Shown: positions 17,373 through 26,469 of the stretch, one piece after another | Layout: every line of letters begins with the position of its first letter | How positions within the stretch are numbered: position 1 is the stretch's first letter | Source of the DNA: Victivallales bacterium | GTDB lineage: Bacteria > Verrucomicrobiota > Lentisphaeria > Oligosphaerales > Oligosphaeraceae | Assembly (NCBI GenBank): GCA_017554445.1 | Contig: JAFZIJ010000033.1 | Location: 1-53,268, forward strand | Direction: 5' to 3' | Length of the DNA stretch: 53,268 nucleotides | Notes under the pieces: model-generated | Seen by the model: the letters and a program-made list of their open reading frames with translations, nothing else | Database searches by the model: none | Told to the model about the DNA's origin: nothing | Position numbers and translations under genes: made by a program

Positions 17373-18436
17373 AGTTCCTCAAAATCCGCAATTTCATCGC
17401 CGCCGCGTTGATCGCCACCGCCCCAGTCATGGCACAGACAGCGCCGCCCGCCCCTCCCGTTGCTCCAGCCGCCCCGAAACCCGTAAGCGTTGATGTCGAT
17501 GCTCTTCTGAAGCTGATTCCGGAAAAACTGGCCAAATACGGCGACAACCAGTTCATCACCAGCAAAGATCTCAAGACGGTTCTTGGCTTCCAGATCAAAC
17601 GTGCCGCGCAGATGGGTCAGGCCCTCACCCCGGAGCTGCTGAACCGACTCCTCCCCGAAATGAGCGAAACGTTCGTCATGCAGGAAATTGCCATTCAAGA
17701 AGCCGCGAAACAGGGCATCAAGCCGGCTCCAGATGAAATCAAAAAAGATATCTTTGAACTGAAGAAGACTCCGCAAGGTATCGAGCGTATGAAGATGCTC
17801 ATGGAGCAATCCAATATCAAGACTGAAGACGAATTCATCGCCCAGCAGGCCCGTATGCAGACCGCCTACAAGCTCCTTCAACAGCAAGTGGACAAGCTCG
17901 ACATTCCGGAAGCCGACGCCAAGAAATTCTATGACGAAAACTCCAAATATTTCACGAAACTCTCAGCCTCCCATATTCTCGCCGCCTTCTCAGACGAACC
18001 TGGCAAGGCCGCACCGACCAAAGAACAGGAAGAAGCCGCTTTGAAGAAAATCAACGACGTCCACAAGAAACTGAAGGACGGCGGCAAATTCGAAGATCTC
18101 GCCAAAGAGCACAGCGACTGCCCCTCCAAAGCAAAAGGCGGCGACCTTGGCGAATTCGCTTCCGGCCAGATGGTTCCTGAATTTGAAAAGGCACTTCTCG
18201 AGCTCAAGGCCGGCGATGTTTCCGACCCCGTCAAGACACAATTCGGCTACCACCTCATCAAGGCCGGCGACAAGAAAGTCGTTCCCTTCGAGGAAGTTAA
18301 AGATAGCATCATCCAGCATTTGAGAAAAACAAAAGAAGCCGAGACTGTCAAGGCTTTCGTCGAAGGCCTCAAGAAGTCCTATAAAGTCGAAATGCTTGTC
18401 AAGCCGGTTGCCCCTATCCAGCCCGAACAAGATTAA
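17369..18436 (+). CDS. Periplasmic peptidyl-prolyl isomerase, SurA/PpiC (parvulin) type
   Basis: A 355-residue exported chaperone/isomerase. A Sec signal (IAAALIATAPVMAQ) and a Pro/Ala-rich linker precede a SurA-like helical N-domain (about residues 40-190). A single parvulin domain follows (about 195-310) with SASHIL, GGKFEDLAKEHSDCPSKAKGGDLGEFASGQMVPEFEKA and QFGYHLIKAGDKK, the canonical rotamase core. It probably helps fold outer-membrane proteins. AAAGGA lies six bases before the ATG, which overlaps the stop of the lipoprotein gene. A hairpin follows the stop codon. Confidence 0.92.
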   Translation: MKFLKIRNFIAAALIATAPVMAQTAPPAPPVAPAAPKPVSVDVDALLKLIPEKLAKYGDNQFITSKDLKTVLGFQIKRAAQMGQALTPELLNRLLPEMSETFVMQEIAIQEAAKQGIKPAPDEIKKDIFELKKTPQGIERMKMLMEQSNIKTEDEFIAQQARMQTAYKLLQQQVDKLDIPEADAKKFYDENSKYFTKLSASHILAAFSDEPGKAAPTKEQEEAALKKINDVHKKLKDGGKFEDLAKEHSDCPSKAKGGDLGEFASGQMVPEFEKALLELKAGDVSDPVKTQFGYHLIKAGDKKVVPFEEVKDSIIQHLRKTKEAETVKAFVEGLKKSYKVEMLVKPVAPIQPEQD

Positions 18437-18442
18437 ATTATC

Positions 18443-18480
18443 TTCTCAGCCCCTCAGACTACCACCTGAGGGGCTGAGAA
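18443..18480 (+). terminator. Hairpin after the parvulin gene
   Basis: A perfect 15-bp stem (18443-18457 with 18466-18480) closes an 8-base loop. No strong T tract follows, so it may be a weak terminator or a 3'-end-stabilising hairpin for the upstream transcript. Confidence 0.6.
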
Positions 18481-18496
18481 CGCTTATGGCCTTTAT

Positions 18497-18541
18497 CTGC
18501 CTCCCACTCCGGGGGAGTGACGCGAAGCGGAGGAGAGAGCC
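18497..18541. repeat. Palindromic two-hairpin intergenic element
   Basis: CACTCC-GGG-GGAGTG (18505-18519) and CGC-GAA-GCG (18521-18529) are enclosed by an outer CCTCC/GGAGG pairing (18500-18504 with 18529-18533), forming a compact cruciform. The layout resembles short extragenic palindromes that recur in many gut bacterial genomes; only this one copy is in the window, so repetition is inferred, not seen. Confidence 0.45.
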
Positions 18542-18569
18542 TGCATATATCAAATTTTGAATTGAAGGG

Positions 18570-19895
18570 ATGACGTCCATCCATAACAACAACTTCTCCA
18601 CCACGTTCAGCCATGCGCTGTTCTGGGGGATCGTCTGCGCGCTCTGTACATACGGTGTGTTTTTCATCTACAGCACCGGTTACATAGCGGATGAATATCC
18701 CGTACGTCCTAATTGGTGGCGACAGCTTATCTGGCTGGCCGTCAGCGCCGTCGCCGGATTCACCGTCGCTTCCATGAATCCGCGCGGGCTCGGGTGGCGA
18801 ATGCTCGTCTTAATCGGCTACGGCGCAAGCATCGTGCTTCTTGTCTTGACGCTTCTTTTTGGCCGGACCATCGGCGGCGCCAAACGCTGGCTGGCCATTG
18901 GCCCGTTGTTATTACAACCGGCCGAATTCGCCAAGTTCTTCACACTCATGCTGTTCTGCGACATAATTGTCGTATCGGCCCATAGTATGCGTGGCAGGAT
19001 TGTCAAAATCATCGGGCTGATCATCATGCTCGCGCTACCGCTCGCGCTAATCGCCGCCGCACCGTCTTTTGGCAACGCCTTCGCGATCATCCCATCCATC
19101 CTCTGTATCTTCGGAATCCGCTATTTCAACAAAAGGATATGGGCAGTATTGGTTTTCATAGGAGTCGTCGGTCTTCTTCTGTCATGGCGGGCCGTACTCG
19201 AAAAACGAAAGGCTTTGGAGACAAACAACACACAAATCGTTCATTTGCAAGAGAATGAAGCTCAGCCTCAACCGTCGGGGCAGCCATCGCATTCCAAGTT
19301 GAAGGAAATCGTCATGCGACCTTTCCGCAACTACCACTCCAAGCGACTGGAAAGCTATCTGACGCCAAAAGGCGGATGGAACGAACGGCAGTCCATCATG
19401 ACGCTCGCCAGCGGTGGTAAATTCGGAAAAGGCTATCTGCAAGGCACCATGAAAAGCCTCGGCTACCTTCCGCGAACAGTCGCACCGACGGATTTCATCT
19501 TTTCCGTCATTGGTGAAGAATTCGGTTTCTTCTTCGGTTGCCTGCCAGTCCTTTTATTATATTTAATATTGTTTTCCATCGGTTTCCGCTGGGCGGGACG
19601 GACAGGTGACGAACCTGCCTGCCTGCGAAGCATCGCCGTGCTCATGATGCTCGCCGTCCATGTCTGCATCAACGTCGGCATGACCATCCGCCTCATTCCG
19701 ATCATCGGCCTGCCGCTGCCGCTTCTCAGCTACGGCGGTAGCTTCACGCTGACCACTTTCCTCTGCCTGGGCGTCCTCCATGCGACATCACTGCTCGCTC
19801 CTGCAGATTCCGAAACGGCGCATTTCTCCGACCCGCACAACAACGAATGGTCGCTCGGCCGCCTCCTCCGCATTCGCGTCCAAAGCAAGGAATAG
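18570..19895 (+). CDS. rodA: RodA/FtsW/SpoVE-family peptidoglycan glycosyltransferase
   Basis: A 441-residue SEDS-family membrane enzyme that polymerises lipid II. Visible are the STGYIADEYPVRPNWWRQLIW entry region, the GAKRWLAIGPLLLQPAEFAKF signature (second helix pair), the periplasmic loop with GKGYLQGTMKSLGYLPRTVAPTDFIFSVIGEEFGF (catalytic-region Asp in P-T-D-F-I-F), and the C-terminal PIIGLPLPLLSYGGSF signature. The elongated insert at about residues 210-245 (ENEAQPQPSGQPSHSK) is unusual. RodA rather than FtsW is a guess based on its isolation from division genes. AAGGG lies immediately before the ATG, a tight spacing. Confidence 0.92.
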   Translation: MTSIHNNNFSTTFSHALFWGIVCALCTYGVFFIYSTGYIADEYPVRPNWWRQLIWLAVSAVAGFTVASMNPRGLGWRMLVLIGYGASIVLLVLTLLFGRTIGGAKRWLAIGPLLLQPAEFAKFFTLMLFCDIIVVSAHSMRGRIVKIIGLIIMLALPLALIAAAPSFGNAFAIIPSILCIFGIRYFNKRIWAVLVFIGVVGLLLSWRAVLEKRKALETNNTQIVHLQENEAQPQPSGQPSHSKLKEIVMRPFRNYHSKRLESYLTPKGGWNERQSIMTLASGGKFGKGYLQGTMKSLGYLPRTVAPTDFIFSVIGEEFGFFFGCLPVLLLYLILFSIGFRWAGRTGDEPACLRSIAVLMMLAVHVCINVGMTIRLIPIIGLPLPLLSYGGSFTLTTFLCLGVLHATSLLAPADSETAHFSDPHNNEWSLGRLLRIRVQSKE

Positions 19896-19939
19896 AAACG
19901 CTACCATCTGGCATTCTTGTATTCTGGCATTCTAGACAA

Positions 19940-19969
19940 AAAGGGCTGTCGCCATGGCGACAGCCCTTT
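19940..19969. terminator. Bidirectional terminator after rodA
   Basis: A perfect palindrome of 30 bases (13-bp stem, CATG loop) flanked by A-rich sequence upstream and a short pyrimidine-rich run downstream. It ends rodA transcription on plus and could also stop transcription arriving on minus. Confidence 0.75.
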
Positions 19970-19983
19970 CAATTTTCGAAAAT

Positions 19984-20085
19984 GGTGGAATCCAGATTTC
20001 CTTCACTCTGCTAAAAGTGAAAAATAAGGTCATATAGACCCCGATGATTAATTGTTCAGAGTTCGAATCGTGGATACCACCACCA
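19984..20085 (+). ncRNA. Candidate structured tRNA-like small RNA
   Basis: About 102 bases whose ends pair as an 11-bp stem with one A-A mismatch (19984-19994 with 20071-20081), followed by ACCA at 20082-20085 like a mature tRNA 3' end. Inside are a 6-bp stem-loop with CTGCTAAA in its loop (20002-20021), a 4-bp hairpin (20028-20040) and GTTCGAATC (20061-20069), the T-loop consensus. There is no D-arm and the expected T-stem pairs poorly, so it is not a standard tRNA. A strong terminator follows ten bases later. It may be a decayed Ser-type tRNA, an attachment-site remnant or an uncharacterised RNA. Confidence 0.35.
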
Positions 20086-20094
20086 TTAAAATAC

Positions 20095-20134
20095 AAACGC
20101 CAATCCATATTGCAAATGGACTGGCGTTTTTTTT
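20095..20134 (+). terminator. Rho-independent terminator with eight-T tract
   Basis: A 14-position stem with one A-C mismatch (20095-20108 with 20116-20129) followed by TTTTTTTT (20127-20134). It would terminate a plus-strand transcript that begins after the rodA terminator, which argues that the 19984-20085 region is transcribed. It also lies just beyond the stop of the convergent GH20 gene. Confidence 0.85.
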
Positions 20135-20137
20135 CGA

Positions 20138-22300
20138 TTATTCCTCTTCGGCTGGAGCGACCTCTGCTTCAAGCAGCCCCCAATTCAAGGCGGAAGCCTT
20201 TTTGCGGGCCGCGTATTGCTGCAGTTCGCCATGCAGCTGCTGCAGGAAAGCAAGCAGACGGCTCAAAGCCTGCAACGTCGCGGGAACAACCCACACGGGC
20301 TTGCTCACTTCGATCTGCTTCAACAACTCCGCATATTCCTCCATGACCTTCTGGCAGGCCGTCGCATAGCTCTTCTTAACCATGCCGTTGGCAAGGCCTT
20401 TCCGCAGTTCGACCAACCATGCGAAAGCCTTCGCAACCGCTTGGATACGAAGAGTTTCACCACGCAGGCTCTTCAGGCAGGAGACCGCCAGATCGTCCAA
20501 TCCTTCGCCTTCCAGCAGACGGACGTAGAGGGCTTCCGCCGCCGCCGCGTCTTCCGCGCATTTCTGCAGACGCGCAACGACGTTCACGTCTTCAGGCTGC
20601 GCAAGCAGACGGTCGAGAGCCTCGCCCGGATATGGACGCGGCCATGCCACTTTCGAACTGACATACGTATATTGGTAGTTCAGGCAAATCGGATACATCG
20701 GCTCGCCGACCGCCTTCAACAGCAGATCCTGAGCCTGCCAGTAGAGCGGCGCATTGTCACCAAAATGCATCTGCGACCAGCGTTTCATCACCTGTTCGCA
20801 TTTTTCGCCGCAGCCTTCCCATGCGAGACCAGCCAATAGAGCCTCATGATCCAGATGGGACGTGTCATGAACGGCGTAAGAGACTGCACCGCAACCGCCT
20901 TCGTCCGCGCCCATGCGCAACATCATATCGACGTTCAGCAGACGGTAGTCATACGTGCTCCAGTTGAAATAGCATGTCATCGGTGTCACCCAACCGTTGA
21001 TGCCGAGCTTCTTGCCGACGCGTACGCGCGTCGTGTCGTTCAATTCTTTGTTGCTGTACCACCACCAGTCCAGAATCAGGCGGTCTTTCAGGCCCGCCTT
21101 CTCCAGACGCTTCACAAATTTCGCGTCAAACGCAGACATGTGGCGCGTCATCTGGTCATTCCACATAACGACTTTGCCGACGCCTTTCGAAACCAGCATG
21201 CCGACCAGCCAGATGACATAGTCCTGCAGGTTCTTTTCTTTCGCATGCGCACGGCAGGTCTCGCACTGGCACCACGGTTCGCCCGGCTTCTGCGGATCGT
21301 CCGGCCATGGATAGTCCGGCCAGACTTCATCCATCTGCACATGGAAAAATTCAATCCCATGCGGGAAATAACGTTCGATGATGCTCGTATAGAATTTCTC
21401 GACGAACTCACGCGTCTTCGGAGATGTGATGCAGTAACCGACACCTGTCGGATTTCCATCCGCATCCTTCGCGCTCAATTCAGGCCGCATCCGCGGGAAG
21501 AACGTGTTGTGACCAAAGCTGTTGACATATGGAACCACGTTCACGCCGCGTTCACGGCCGTAGTCGATGACTTCCTTGAACACGTTTGGCTGCGACAACG
21601 TCGGAAGGTAGTTCGCCTCCTTCCATTCGCCTTCCACGCCGCTGAACCAACGCAGATGATGCCATGAGACCAAATCGTCTTCGCCTTCCACGGGAACCAT
21701 CAGAAATTCCGTCGGCTTTGCGGGTCCTTCAAAACGGCAGTTGCCCCAACAACCATATAGACTGACACCTAACGTGTTCATTTTCATGGCTGAAAGCGTG
21801 TCGATCGTCTGATGCCAATCGCCAAGGCTCATGCGGTCCGGCCCCCACTTGTTTTCCATGAAAATGCCGCGGACAGGCAGATCCGGCCAGTCTCGAATGA
21901 ACAGGTTCGGAATATCCAAACCCTTCTGGTAGCGTGCGAAAAGGCCGGCCAGCGTCTGGGAGGCCCACACCATGCCTTCCTGATACGGCGTGCGGATATC
22001 GACTTCACTGCCGTGGACTTTCAATTCATAATAGTCATGCTGAACGGCTTCCGGAACTCCGTCCAAATCAAAATCAGCGGGAGATTCAACACGCGCGTTC
22101 ACGACATAACGCTTCTTGTTCGCGACGACCTTCATGCCGGAAGCCGTCAATATCGAACGAATCGCTTTTCTCTGCAACGGAAACACATTGTCAGTGACAA
22201 GACGAATGTCGTTCGACAGTTCGCTCATGCCCTCCAACTGCTCGATTTTCTTCGGTTGTGGATAAAGCTCGAGTATCTCAAACTTGCGTCGGGAAACCAT
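20138..22300 (-). CDS. Glycoside hydrolase family 20-type beta-N-acetylhexosaminidase
   Basis: A 720-residue predicted hexosaminidase without a signal peptide, so probably cytoplasmic. Residues about 10-140 look like the GH20b non-catalytic domain (LYPQPKKIEQLEG at the start; DIRTPYQEGMVWASQTLAGLF near its end). The TIM barrel starts at IRDWPDLPVRGIFMENKWGP and contains the acid pair Asp324-Glu325 in FHVQMDEVWPDYPW, the position of the GH20 catalytic D-E. The C-terminal about 200 residues are helical and unassigned. GH84 was considered but the D-E pair and N-domain fit GH20 better. Substrate (chitobiose, mucin GlcNAc/GalNAc) unknown. Confidence 0.75.
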   Translation of the reverse strand: MVSRRKFEILELYPQPKKIEQLEGMSELSNDIRLVTDNVFPLQRKAIRSILTASGMKVVANKKRYVVNARVESPADFDLDGVPEAVQHDYYELKVHGSEVDIRTPYQEGMVWASQTLAGLFARYQKGLDIPNLFIRDWPDLPVRGIFMENKWGPDRMSLGDWHQTIDTLSAMKMNTLGVSLYGCWGNCRFEGPAKPTEFLMVPVEGEDDLVSWHHLRWFSGVEGEWKEANYLPTLSQPNVFKEVIDYGRERGVNVVPYVNSFGHNTFFPRMRPELSAKDADGNPTGVGYCITSPKTREFVEKFYTSIIERYFPHGIEFFHVQMDEVWPDYPWPDDPQKPGEPWCQCETCRAHAKEKNLQDYVIWLVGMLVSKGVGKVVMWNDQMTRHMSAFDAKFVKRLEKAGLKDRLILDWWWYSNKELNDTTRVRVGKKLGINGWVTPMTCYFNWSTYDYRLLNVDMMLRMGADEGGCGAVSYAVHDTSHLDHEALLAGLAWEGCGEKCEQVMKRWSQMHFGDNAPLYWQAQDLLLKAVGEPMYPICLNYQYTYVSSKVAWPRPYPGEALDRLLAQPEDVNVVARLQKCAEDAAAAEALYVRLLEGEGLDDLAVSCLKSLRGETLRIQAVAKAFAWLVELRKGLANGMVKKSYATACQKVMEEYAELLKQIEVSKPVWVVPATLQALSRLLAFLQQLHGELQQYAARKKASALNWGLLEAEVAPAEEE

Positions 22301-22382
22301 CCAAACCTCCTAATGCGCTTGAAGCAGACTCTGATGTCTCAACCAATCTTCCCAGTCACCTCTCTTCAAAGTCCCCTTATAT

Positions 22383-22410
22383 AATATACCATAAATTAAA
22401 AACAAAACAA
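22383..22410 (-). promoter_or_regulatory. Possible promoter for the GH20 gene
   Basis: On the minus strand TTGTTT (22410-22405) and TATATT (22388-22383) are 16 bases apart, about 83 bases upstream of the GH20 ATG. The surrounding 280-bp gap between the divergent GH20 and DUF2851 genes is very AT-rich, so a chance match is possible. A plus-strand TTGTAA/TATTAT pair at 22512-22541 could serve the other gene. Confidence 0.3.
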
Positions 22411-22581
22411 CTCCAACAAACGTTTGATTCGGTGTTTTTTCATGATTCTGCCTGATAGTTTTTTGGATATGTGTCAAAAGTCATAAAGATTCCTATAAAG
22501 TCATATATATCTTGTAATATAATATTTATATGATATATTATATACCTTTAATCTGAATCACCCCATCCCATGGAAGGCATT

Positions 22582-24075
22582 ATGTCAACAACGGAATCTG
22601 ATATCGACCACATGAACCAACGGCTCCAAGAGCTCTACCAACAATTCGCCTCATGCCATTCTGTATCAACCGACGGAAAATTCTCCGTCCACGAACCACC
22701 CGCGGCATGGAACACGGATCACACCTCCTTCAGTGAACATTTTCTCCAAATTCTTTGGAATGAACGTTTTCTATTAGACGCCTTATACTGCCGCAATGGC
22801 GCATCGCTTCAAATCATCCATCAAGGCGACTGGAATGTCGCCGCCGGGCCAGACTTCCGTGACGCCGCGCTGATCATCAATGGCAAACTCATCCGTGGAG
22901 ACGTGGAAATCCACCAACGAACGTCCGATTGGTTGCGCCATGGGCATCATCTCGATCCACTCTACACTAATGTCGTCCTCCACGCCGTCTGGATTGACGA
23001 CGGCCCCATCGACCACACGCCGTCCAACGTTCTCGTCCTGCAGGATTCCCTCAATCCCGCATGGAAGCTCCTGCTTCACGAAGTCGAAAACATCTGCTAT
23101 CCATATGCACGACAACTACCACCCGGCAAATGCGCCATCCGCTGGGCATTGACGGACAACGACAAAATACAGGAAGTTCTTGCCGCCGCAGGACTTGCAC
23201 GATTTGAAGCGAAAACGGCCCGTTTCGCCCGCCAATCCGCCGCCCAGTCGCCGGATCAGACGCTCTATGAGTTTATGTTTGAATCACTTGGCTATAAAAA
23301 CAACAAAGACGCCTTCCGTCAGCTTGCCGCAGAAATACCGTTGGAACAACTCCGCCATTTCGAAACAGAAGAAGATCTGGAGGCGATCCTTTTTGGCGCA
23401 GCGGGGCTCTTGCCGGATACCACGATGACCACCCTCCTGCCCGAAATGGAAACCCGCGCACAACGGCTATGGCATCGCTGGTGGGCGCTGGGCGCCCCCA
23501 AACTCAACATTTCATGGAATCATTCTCTGGCGCGTCCGCTCAACAGCCCTTGCCGACGACTGGCGGCAGGTGTCAAGTTGCTCCGTATGACGGACTTCCA
23601 GCCAGTGAAATGGCTGCAGAATTTCGCCGCTATGGCCCAATCCCCCAAACAGCTTCTTGAAGCACTTTTCGAAAAGGACTACGACCAGCCGCATTGGCGT
23701 GGCTGCCTGAATTTCGAAATCGCCGTCAAGCCTCCGGCAGCCCTGCTGGGAAGGCAACGAATCGCAGACATCATCGCAAACGTCTTTCTTCCTGCGCTAT
23801 GCGCTTCAAATGTAGCAGGTTACACTGAGGAAGCCGCCAATCTCGCCAAAGCCGCCTTCCTCATGATGCCGCCCATGCAGGGCAATCGCTCGCTGACGGA
23901 AGCCGCCCATCGTTTTCTCACACCACCATCCCGTGCGAAGGAAGTGCTCAAACGGGCCTCCCATCAACAGGGCCTTTTGGACATTTACCATAATTTCTGC
24001 CAAAATCTCGGGCATGATTGCTCCAAGTGCCCTTTCGCCAACATCGGACAACCGTCTCCGTCCAAAGAACTCTGA
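22582..24075 (+). CDS. DUF2851 family protein
   Basis: A 497-residue soluble protein of the DUF2851 family, common in Bacteroidota and PVC bacteria and of unknown function. The family's N-terminal region is clear: the EHFLQILWNERFL segment, HQGDWNVAAGPDFRDA, and GDVEIHQRTSDWLRHGHHLDP, followed by NVVLHAVW. The pattern G-D-V-E-I-H resembles a nuclease-like core (D/E-x-H), but no activity is established. The C-terminus has a Cys cluster (CQNLGHDCSKCPF). ATG 22582 is chosen because GGAAGG lies four bases upstream; another in-frame ATG is at 22570. Neighbours give no functional hint. Confidence 0.85.
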   Translation: MSTTESDIDHMNQRLQELYQQFASCHSVSTDGKFSVHEPPAAWNTDHTSFSEHFLQILWNERFLLDALYCRNGASLQIIHQGDWNVAAGPDFRDAALIINGKLIRGDVEIHQRTSDWLRHGHHLDPLYTNVVLHAVWIDDGPIDHTPSNVLVLQDSLNPAWKLLLHEVENICYPYARQLPPGKCAIRWALTDNDKIQEVLAAAGLARFEAKTARFARQSAAQSPDQTLYEFMFESLGYKNNKDAFRQLAAEIPLEQLRHFETEEDLEAILFGAAGLLPDTTMTTLLPEMETRAQRLWHRWWALGAPKLNISWNHSLARPLNSPCRRLAAGVKLLRMTDFQPVKWLQNFAAMAQSPKQLLEALFEKDYDQPHWRGCLNFEIAVKPPAALLGRQRIADIIANVFLPALCASNVAGYTEEAANLAKAAFLMMPPMQGNRSLTEAAHRFLTPPSRAKEVLKRASHQQGLLDIYHNFCQNLGHDCSKCPFANIGQPSPSKEL

Positions 24076-24102
24076 TTTTCTGTTGGTTGCGGACTCCATA
24101 AC

Positions 24103-24131
24103 TTGCCAGTTTCGGTTTTCGGCATTATCTT
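24103..24131 (+). promoter_or_regulatory. Sigma-70-type promoter for the 24186 lipoprotein gene
   Basis: TTGCCA (24103-24108), a 17-base spacer and TATCTT (24126-24131). Transcription would start near 24138, leaving about 48 bases of leader before the ATG at 24186, which has GGAGA upstream. Confidence 0.4.
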
Positions 24132-24185
24132 AACATATTGTTTTTTAAGGAACGGGAAAAGGCTTGAAACACTGGAGACGAATCA

Positions 24186-24677
24186 ATGCTGAAAACATAT
24201 CGCATGGCCATCGCAGCATTTGCATGTCTTTTGTTGCTAGCAGGATGCAAATACACGGCTTTCACTCATGAAGGCGCCGTGAAGGCCACCACAGAAGAAT
24301 TCTTCCGCTATCTGGACAAAGGACAGTGGAACGCCGCCGCCGATCTCATGGACTTGAGCAATTTTGAGTTTTCCTTCGCGAACGGCGTCTCGTTCGGCCG
24401 CGGCTATCCCTCCAAAGAAGCTTATATCCAAAGCCTTGAGGCCATTCAAGGCCGAGCCGGCATGAACTGCGTCATCCACAAGGTCAAAAAACTCAAGAAC
24501 GGCAGCATCATCGTCCATCTGACCTGCATCGTCGCCATCACGGAAAATTCCACAACGCTTTCCTTCTCCAGAGGGAAATGGACCGCCAGCTTCCTTTGGA
24601 CAAAGAAGGATGCCGTCCATTGGCAGCTCCGCTCCATTCATGAGACGTCCTTCCGCGAAAAAGGCAACCAGACCTGA
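24186..24677 (+). CDS. Small lipoprotein, possible NTF2-like fold
   Basis: A 163-residue lipoprotein: MLKTYRMAIAAFACLLLLAGC gives lipidated Cys21. The mature part begins with a helix-like TTEEFFRYLDKGQWNAAADLMD and continues with alternating strands ending in FLWTKKDAVHWQLRSIHE, the helix-then-sheet order of NTF2-like/DUF4440-like proteins. That fold call is by eye. No catalytic residues can be named. It has a candidate promoter and sits 79 bases before pgi, so the two may be cotranscribed without obvious functional connection. Confidence 0.65.
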   Translation: MLKTYRMAIAAFACLLLLAGCKYTAFTHEGAVKATTEEFFRYLDKGQWNAAADLMDLSNFEFSFANGVSFGRGYPSKEAYIQSLEAIQGRAGMNCVIHKVKKLKNGSIIVHLTCIVAITENSTTLSFSRGKWTASFLWTKKDAVHWQLRSIHETSFREKGNQT

Positions 24678-24756
24678 CGGATTCACTTGATTCCGAAGTT
24701 TTTCCATTATCGCCCGCCACGGGCAATCAACCATTTCACCATAGGAAAGAGAAAAC

Positions 24757-26376
24757 ATGAAAGACATCACCCTGTTCCCTGCATGGAAAGCCCTGCAGGC
24801 CCATTACGACGAAATCAAAGACGCACAATTGAAGGATCTTTTCGCGAAGGATCCGCAGCGCGCGTCTCGCTATGTAATTGAATTCGAGAACAATCTGTAT
24901 CTCGACTATTCCAAGAACCGTATTACGGACAAGACGGTCGCCCTCCTGCTCCAGCTGGCCGAAGAGGCGGGTCTGAAGAACGCCATCGAAGACATGTTCA
25001 ACGGCGTCCACATCAACCAGACGGAAAACCGCGCCGTCCTCCACACAGCCCTCCGCGCCCCCAAAGACGCACAGCTCGTCGTTGATGGACAGGATGTCAT
25101 CAAAGACGTCCATGACGTGTTGGACAAGATGGCCGCCTTCGCGAACAAAGTCCGTTCAGGTGAATGGAAAGGTTATACGGGCAAGCCCATCAAAAACGTC
25201 ATCAACGTCGGTATCGGTGGTTCGGATCTCGGCCCCAAGATGGCCTGCGAAGCTCTCAAGCCGTTCGCCAAGAAAGGTTTGCATGTTTATTTCGTCTCCA
25301 ATATCGACGGCTTCCACATGATCGACACCGTCAACGAACTCAATCCGGAAGAGACGCTTTTCATCATCGCCTCCAAGACGTTCACGACGATGGAGACCAT
25401 GACGAACGCCAATACCGCCAAAGAGTGGATTCTCAGAGCTTTCAACAATGACGCCGCCGCCATCGCGAAGCATTTCGTCGCCGTCTCCACGGCCGCCAAG
25501 GAAGTCTCTGATTTCGGTATCGACACGAACAACATGTTCGGTTTCTGGAATTGGGTCGGCGGCCGCTACTCCCTCGACTCCGCAATCGGCCTGCCGATCA
25601 TGATCCAGATCGGCCCCGAAAAATTCACGAAGATGCTCGAAGGCTTCCACGCCATGGACGAACATTTCCGCAAGACACCGTTCAACAAGAACATGCCGGT
25701 CATCATGGCGCTCCTCGGCATCTGGTACAACAACTTCTTCGGCGCACAAACCTACGCCATCCTTCCGTACGACCAGTCCATGCACCGCTTCTCCGCCCAC
25801 CTCCAGCAGGTCGATATGGAAAGCAACGGCAAATACATCACGAAGGACAACAACGAAGTCAGATGGCAGACCGGCCCGATCATCTGGGGCGAGCCCGGAA
25901 CGAACGGACAGCACAGTTTCTATCAGCTCCTCCATCAGGGCACGAAGTTGATTCCTGCCGATTTCATCGGATTCTGCAAGTCACAAACGCCTACGGGAGA
26001 CCATCATAAGAAACTGCTCGCGAATTTCGTCGCCCAGACGGAAGCCCTCGCGTTCGGCGGCATCTTTGAAGAAGGCGCGACCAAGAATCCAGCCTTCAAG
26101 CCGCACATGGTCTTCCAAGGCAACCGTCCGACCAATACGCTGATCGCCGACGAACTGACCCCCCGCATGCTCGGCATCCTCATGGCCCTCTATGAACAAA
26201 AGATTTTCGTCCAAGGCGTCATCTGGAATGTCTTCTCCTTCGACCAATGGGGCGTCCAGCTCGGCAAAGTCCTCGCCAAGAACGTCTTGAAGGATTTCGA
26301 CGCTAATGATCCCGCCAAACTCGCGCATGACGCTTCGACGAATGCCATCATCACACGGCTGATGCAACGGATGTAA
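24757..26376 (+). CDS. pgi: Glucose-6-phosphate isomerase
   Basis: Interconverts glucose-6-phosphate and fructose-6-phosphate in glycolysis. The 539-residue protein carries the [17 protein letters not shown] phosphate-binding motif, [16 protein letters not shown] (sugar-phosphate site), [34 protein letters not shown] (PGI signature 1 region), [21 protein letters not shown], and [17 protein letters not shown] (signature 2). Length matches the long bacterial/eukaryotic form. A strong bidirectional terminator follows 26 bases after the stop. Confidence 0.97.
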   Translation: MKDITLFPAWKALQAHYDEIKDAQLKDLFAKDPQRASRYVIEFENNLYLDYSKNRITDKTVALLLQLAEEAGLKNAIEDMFNGVHINQTENRAVLHTALRAPKDAQLVVDGQDVIKDVHDVLDKMAAFANKVRSGEWKGYTGKPIKNVINVGIGGSDLGPKMACEALKPFAKKGLHVYFVSNIDGFHMIDTVNELNPEETLFIIASKTFTTMETMTNANTAKEWILRAFNNDAAAIAKHFVAVSTAAKEVSDFGIDTNNMFGFWNWVGGRYSLDSAIGLPIMIQIGPEKFTKMLEGFHAMDEHFRKTPFNKNMPVIMALLGIWYNNFFGAQTYAILPYDQSMHRFSAHLQQVDMESNGKYITKDNNEVRWQTGPIIWGEPGTNGQHSFYQLLHQGTKLIPADFIGFCKSQTPTGDHHKKLLANFVAQTEALAFGGIFEEGATKNPAFKPHMVFQGNRPTNTLIADELTPRMLGILMALYEQKIFVQGVIWNVFSFDQWGVQLGKVLAKNVLKDFDANDPAKLAHDASTNAIITRLMQRM

Positions 26377-26402
26377 TTATTAATTCATAATTTACAATTG
26401 TT

Positions 26403-26436
26403 GAAGCGCGGAAGAATCGAAATTCTTCCGCGCTTC
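26403..26436. terminator. Bidirectional terminator between pgi and metallophosphoesterase
   Basis: A perfect 15-bp stem (26403-26417 with 26422-26436) capped by a CGAA tetraloop and followed by TTGTGTTTTG on plus; on minus it is followed by AACAATTG. It separates the convergent pgi and phosphoesterase genes. Confidence 0.8.
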
Positions 26437-26469
26437 TTGTGTTTTGCAGCTCTGCCTTTACTTTCGGTT

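Noticed and set aside
19984..20085. Calling the tRNA-like region a standard tRNA-Ser(GCU)
   Set aside because: No D-arm, an 8-base anticodon loop and an unpaired T-stem; reported only as a structured RNA candidate.
20138..22300. GH84 (O-GlcNAcase) assignment for the hexosaminidase
   Set aside because: The D-E pair and the N-terminal domain fit GH20 better; GH84 uses an Asp-Asp pair.
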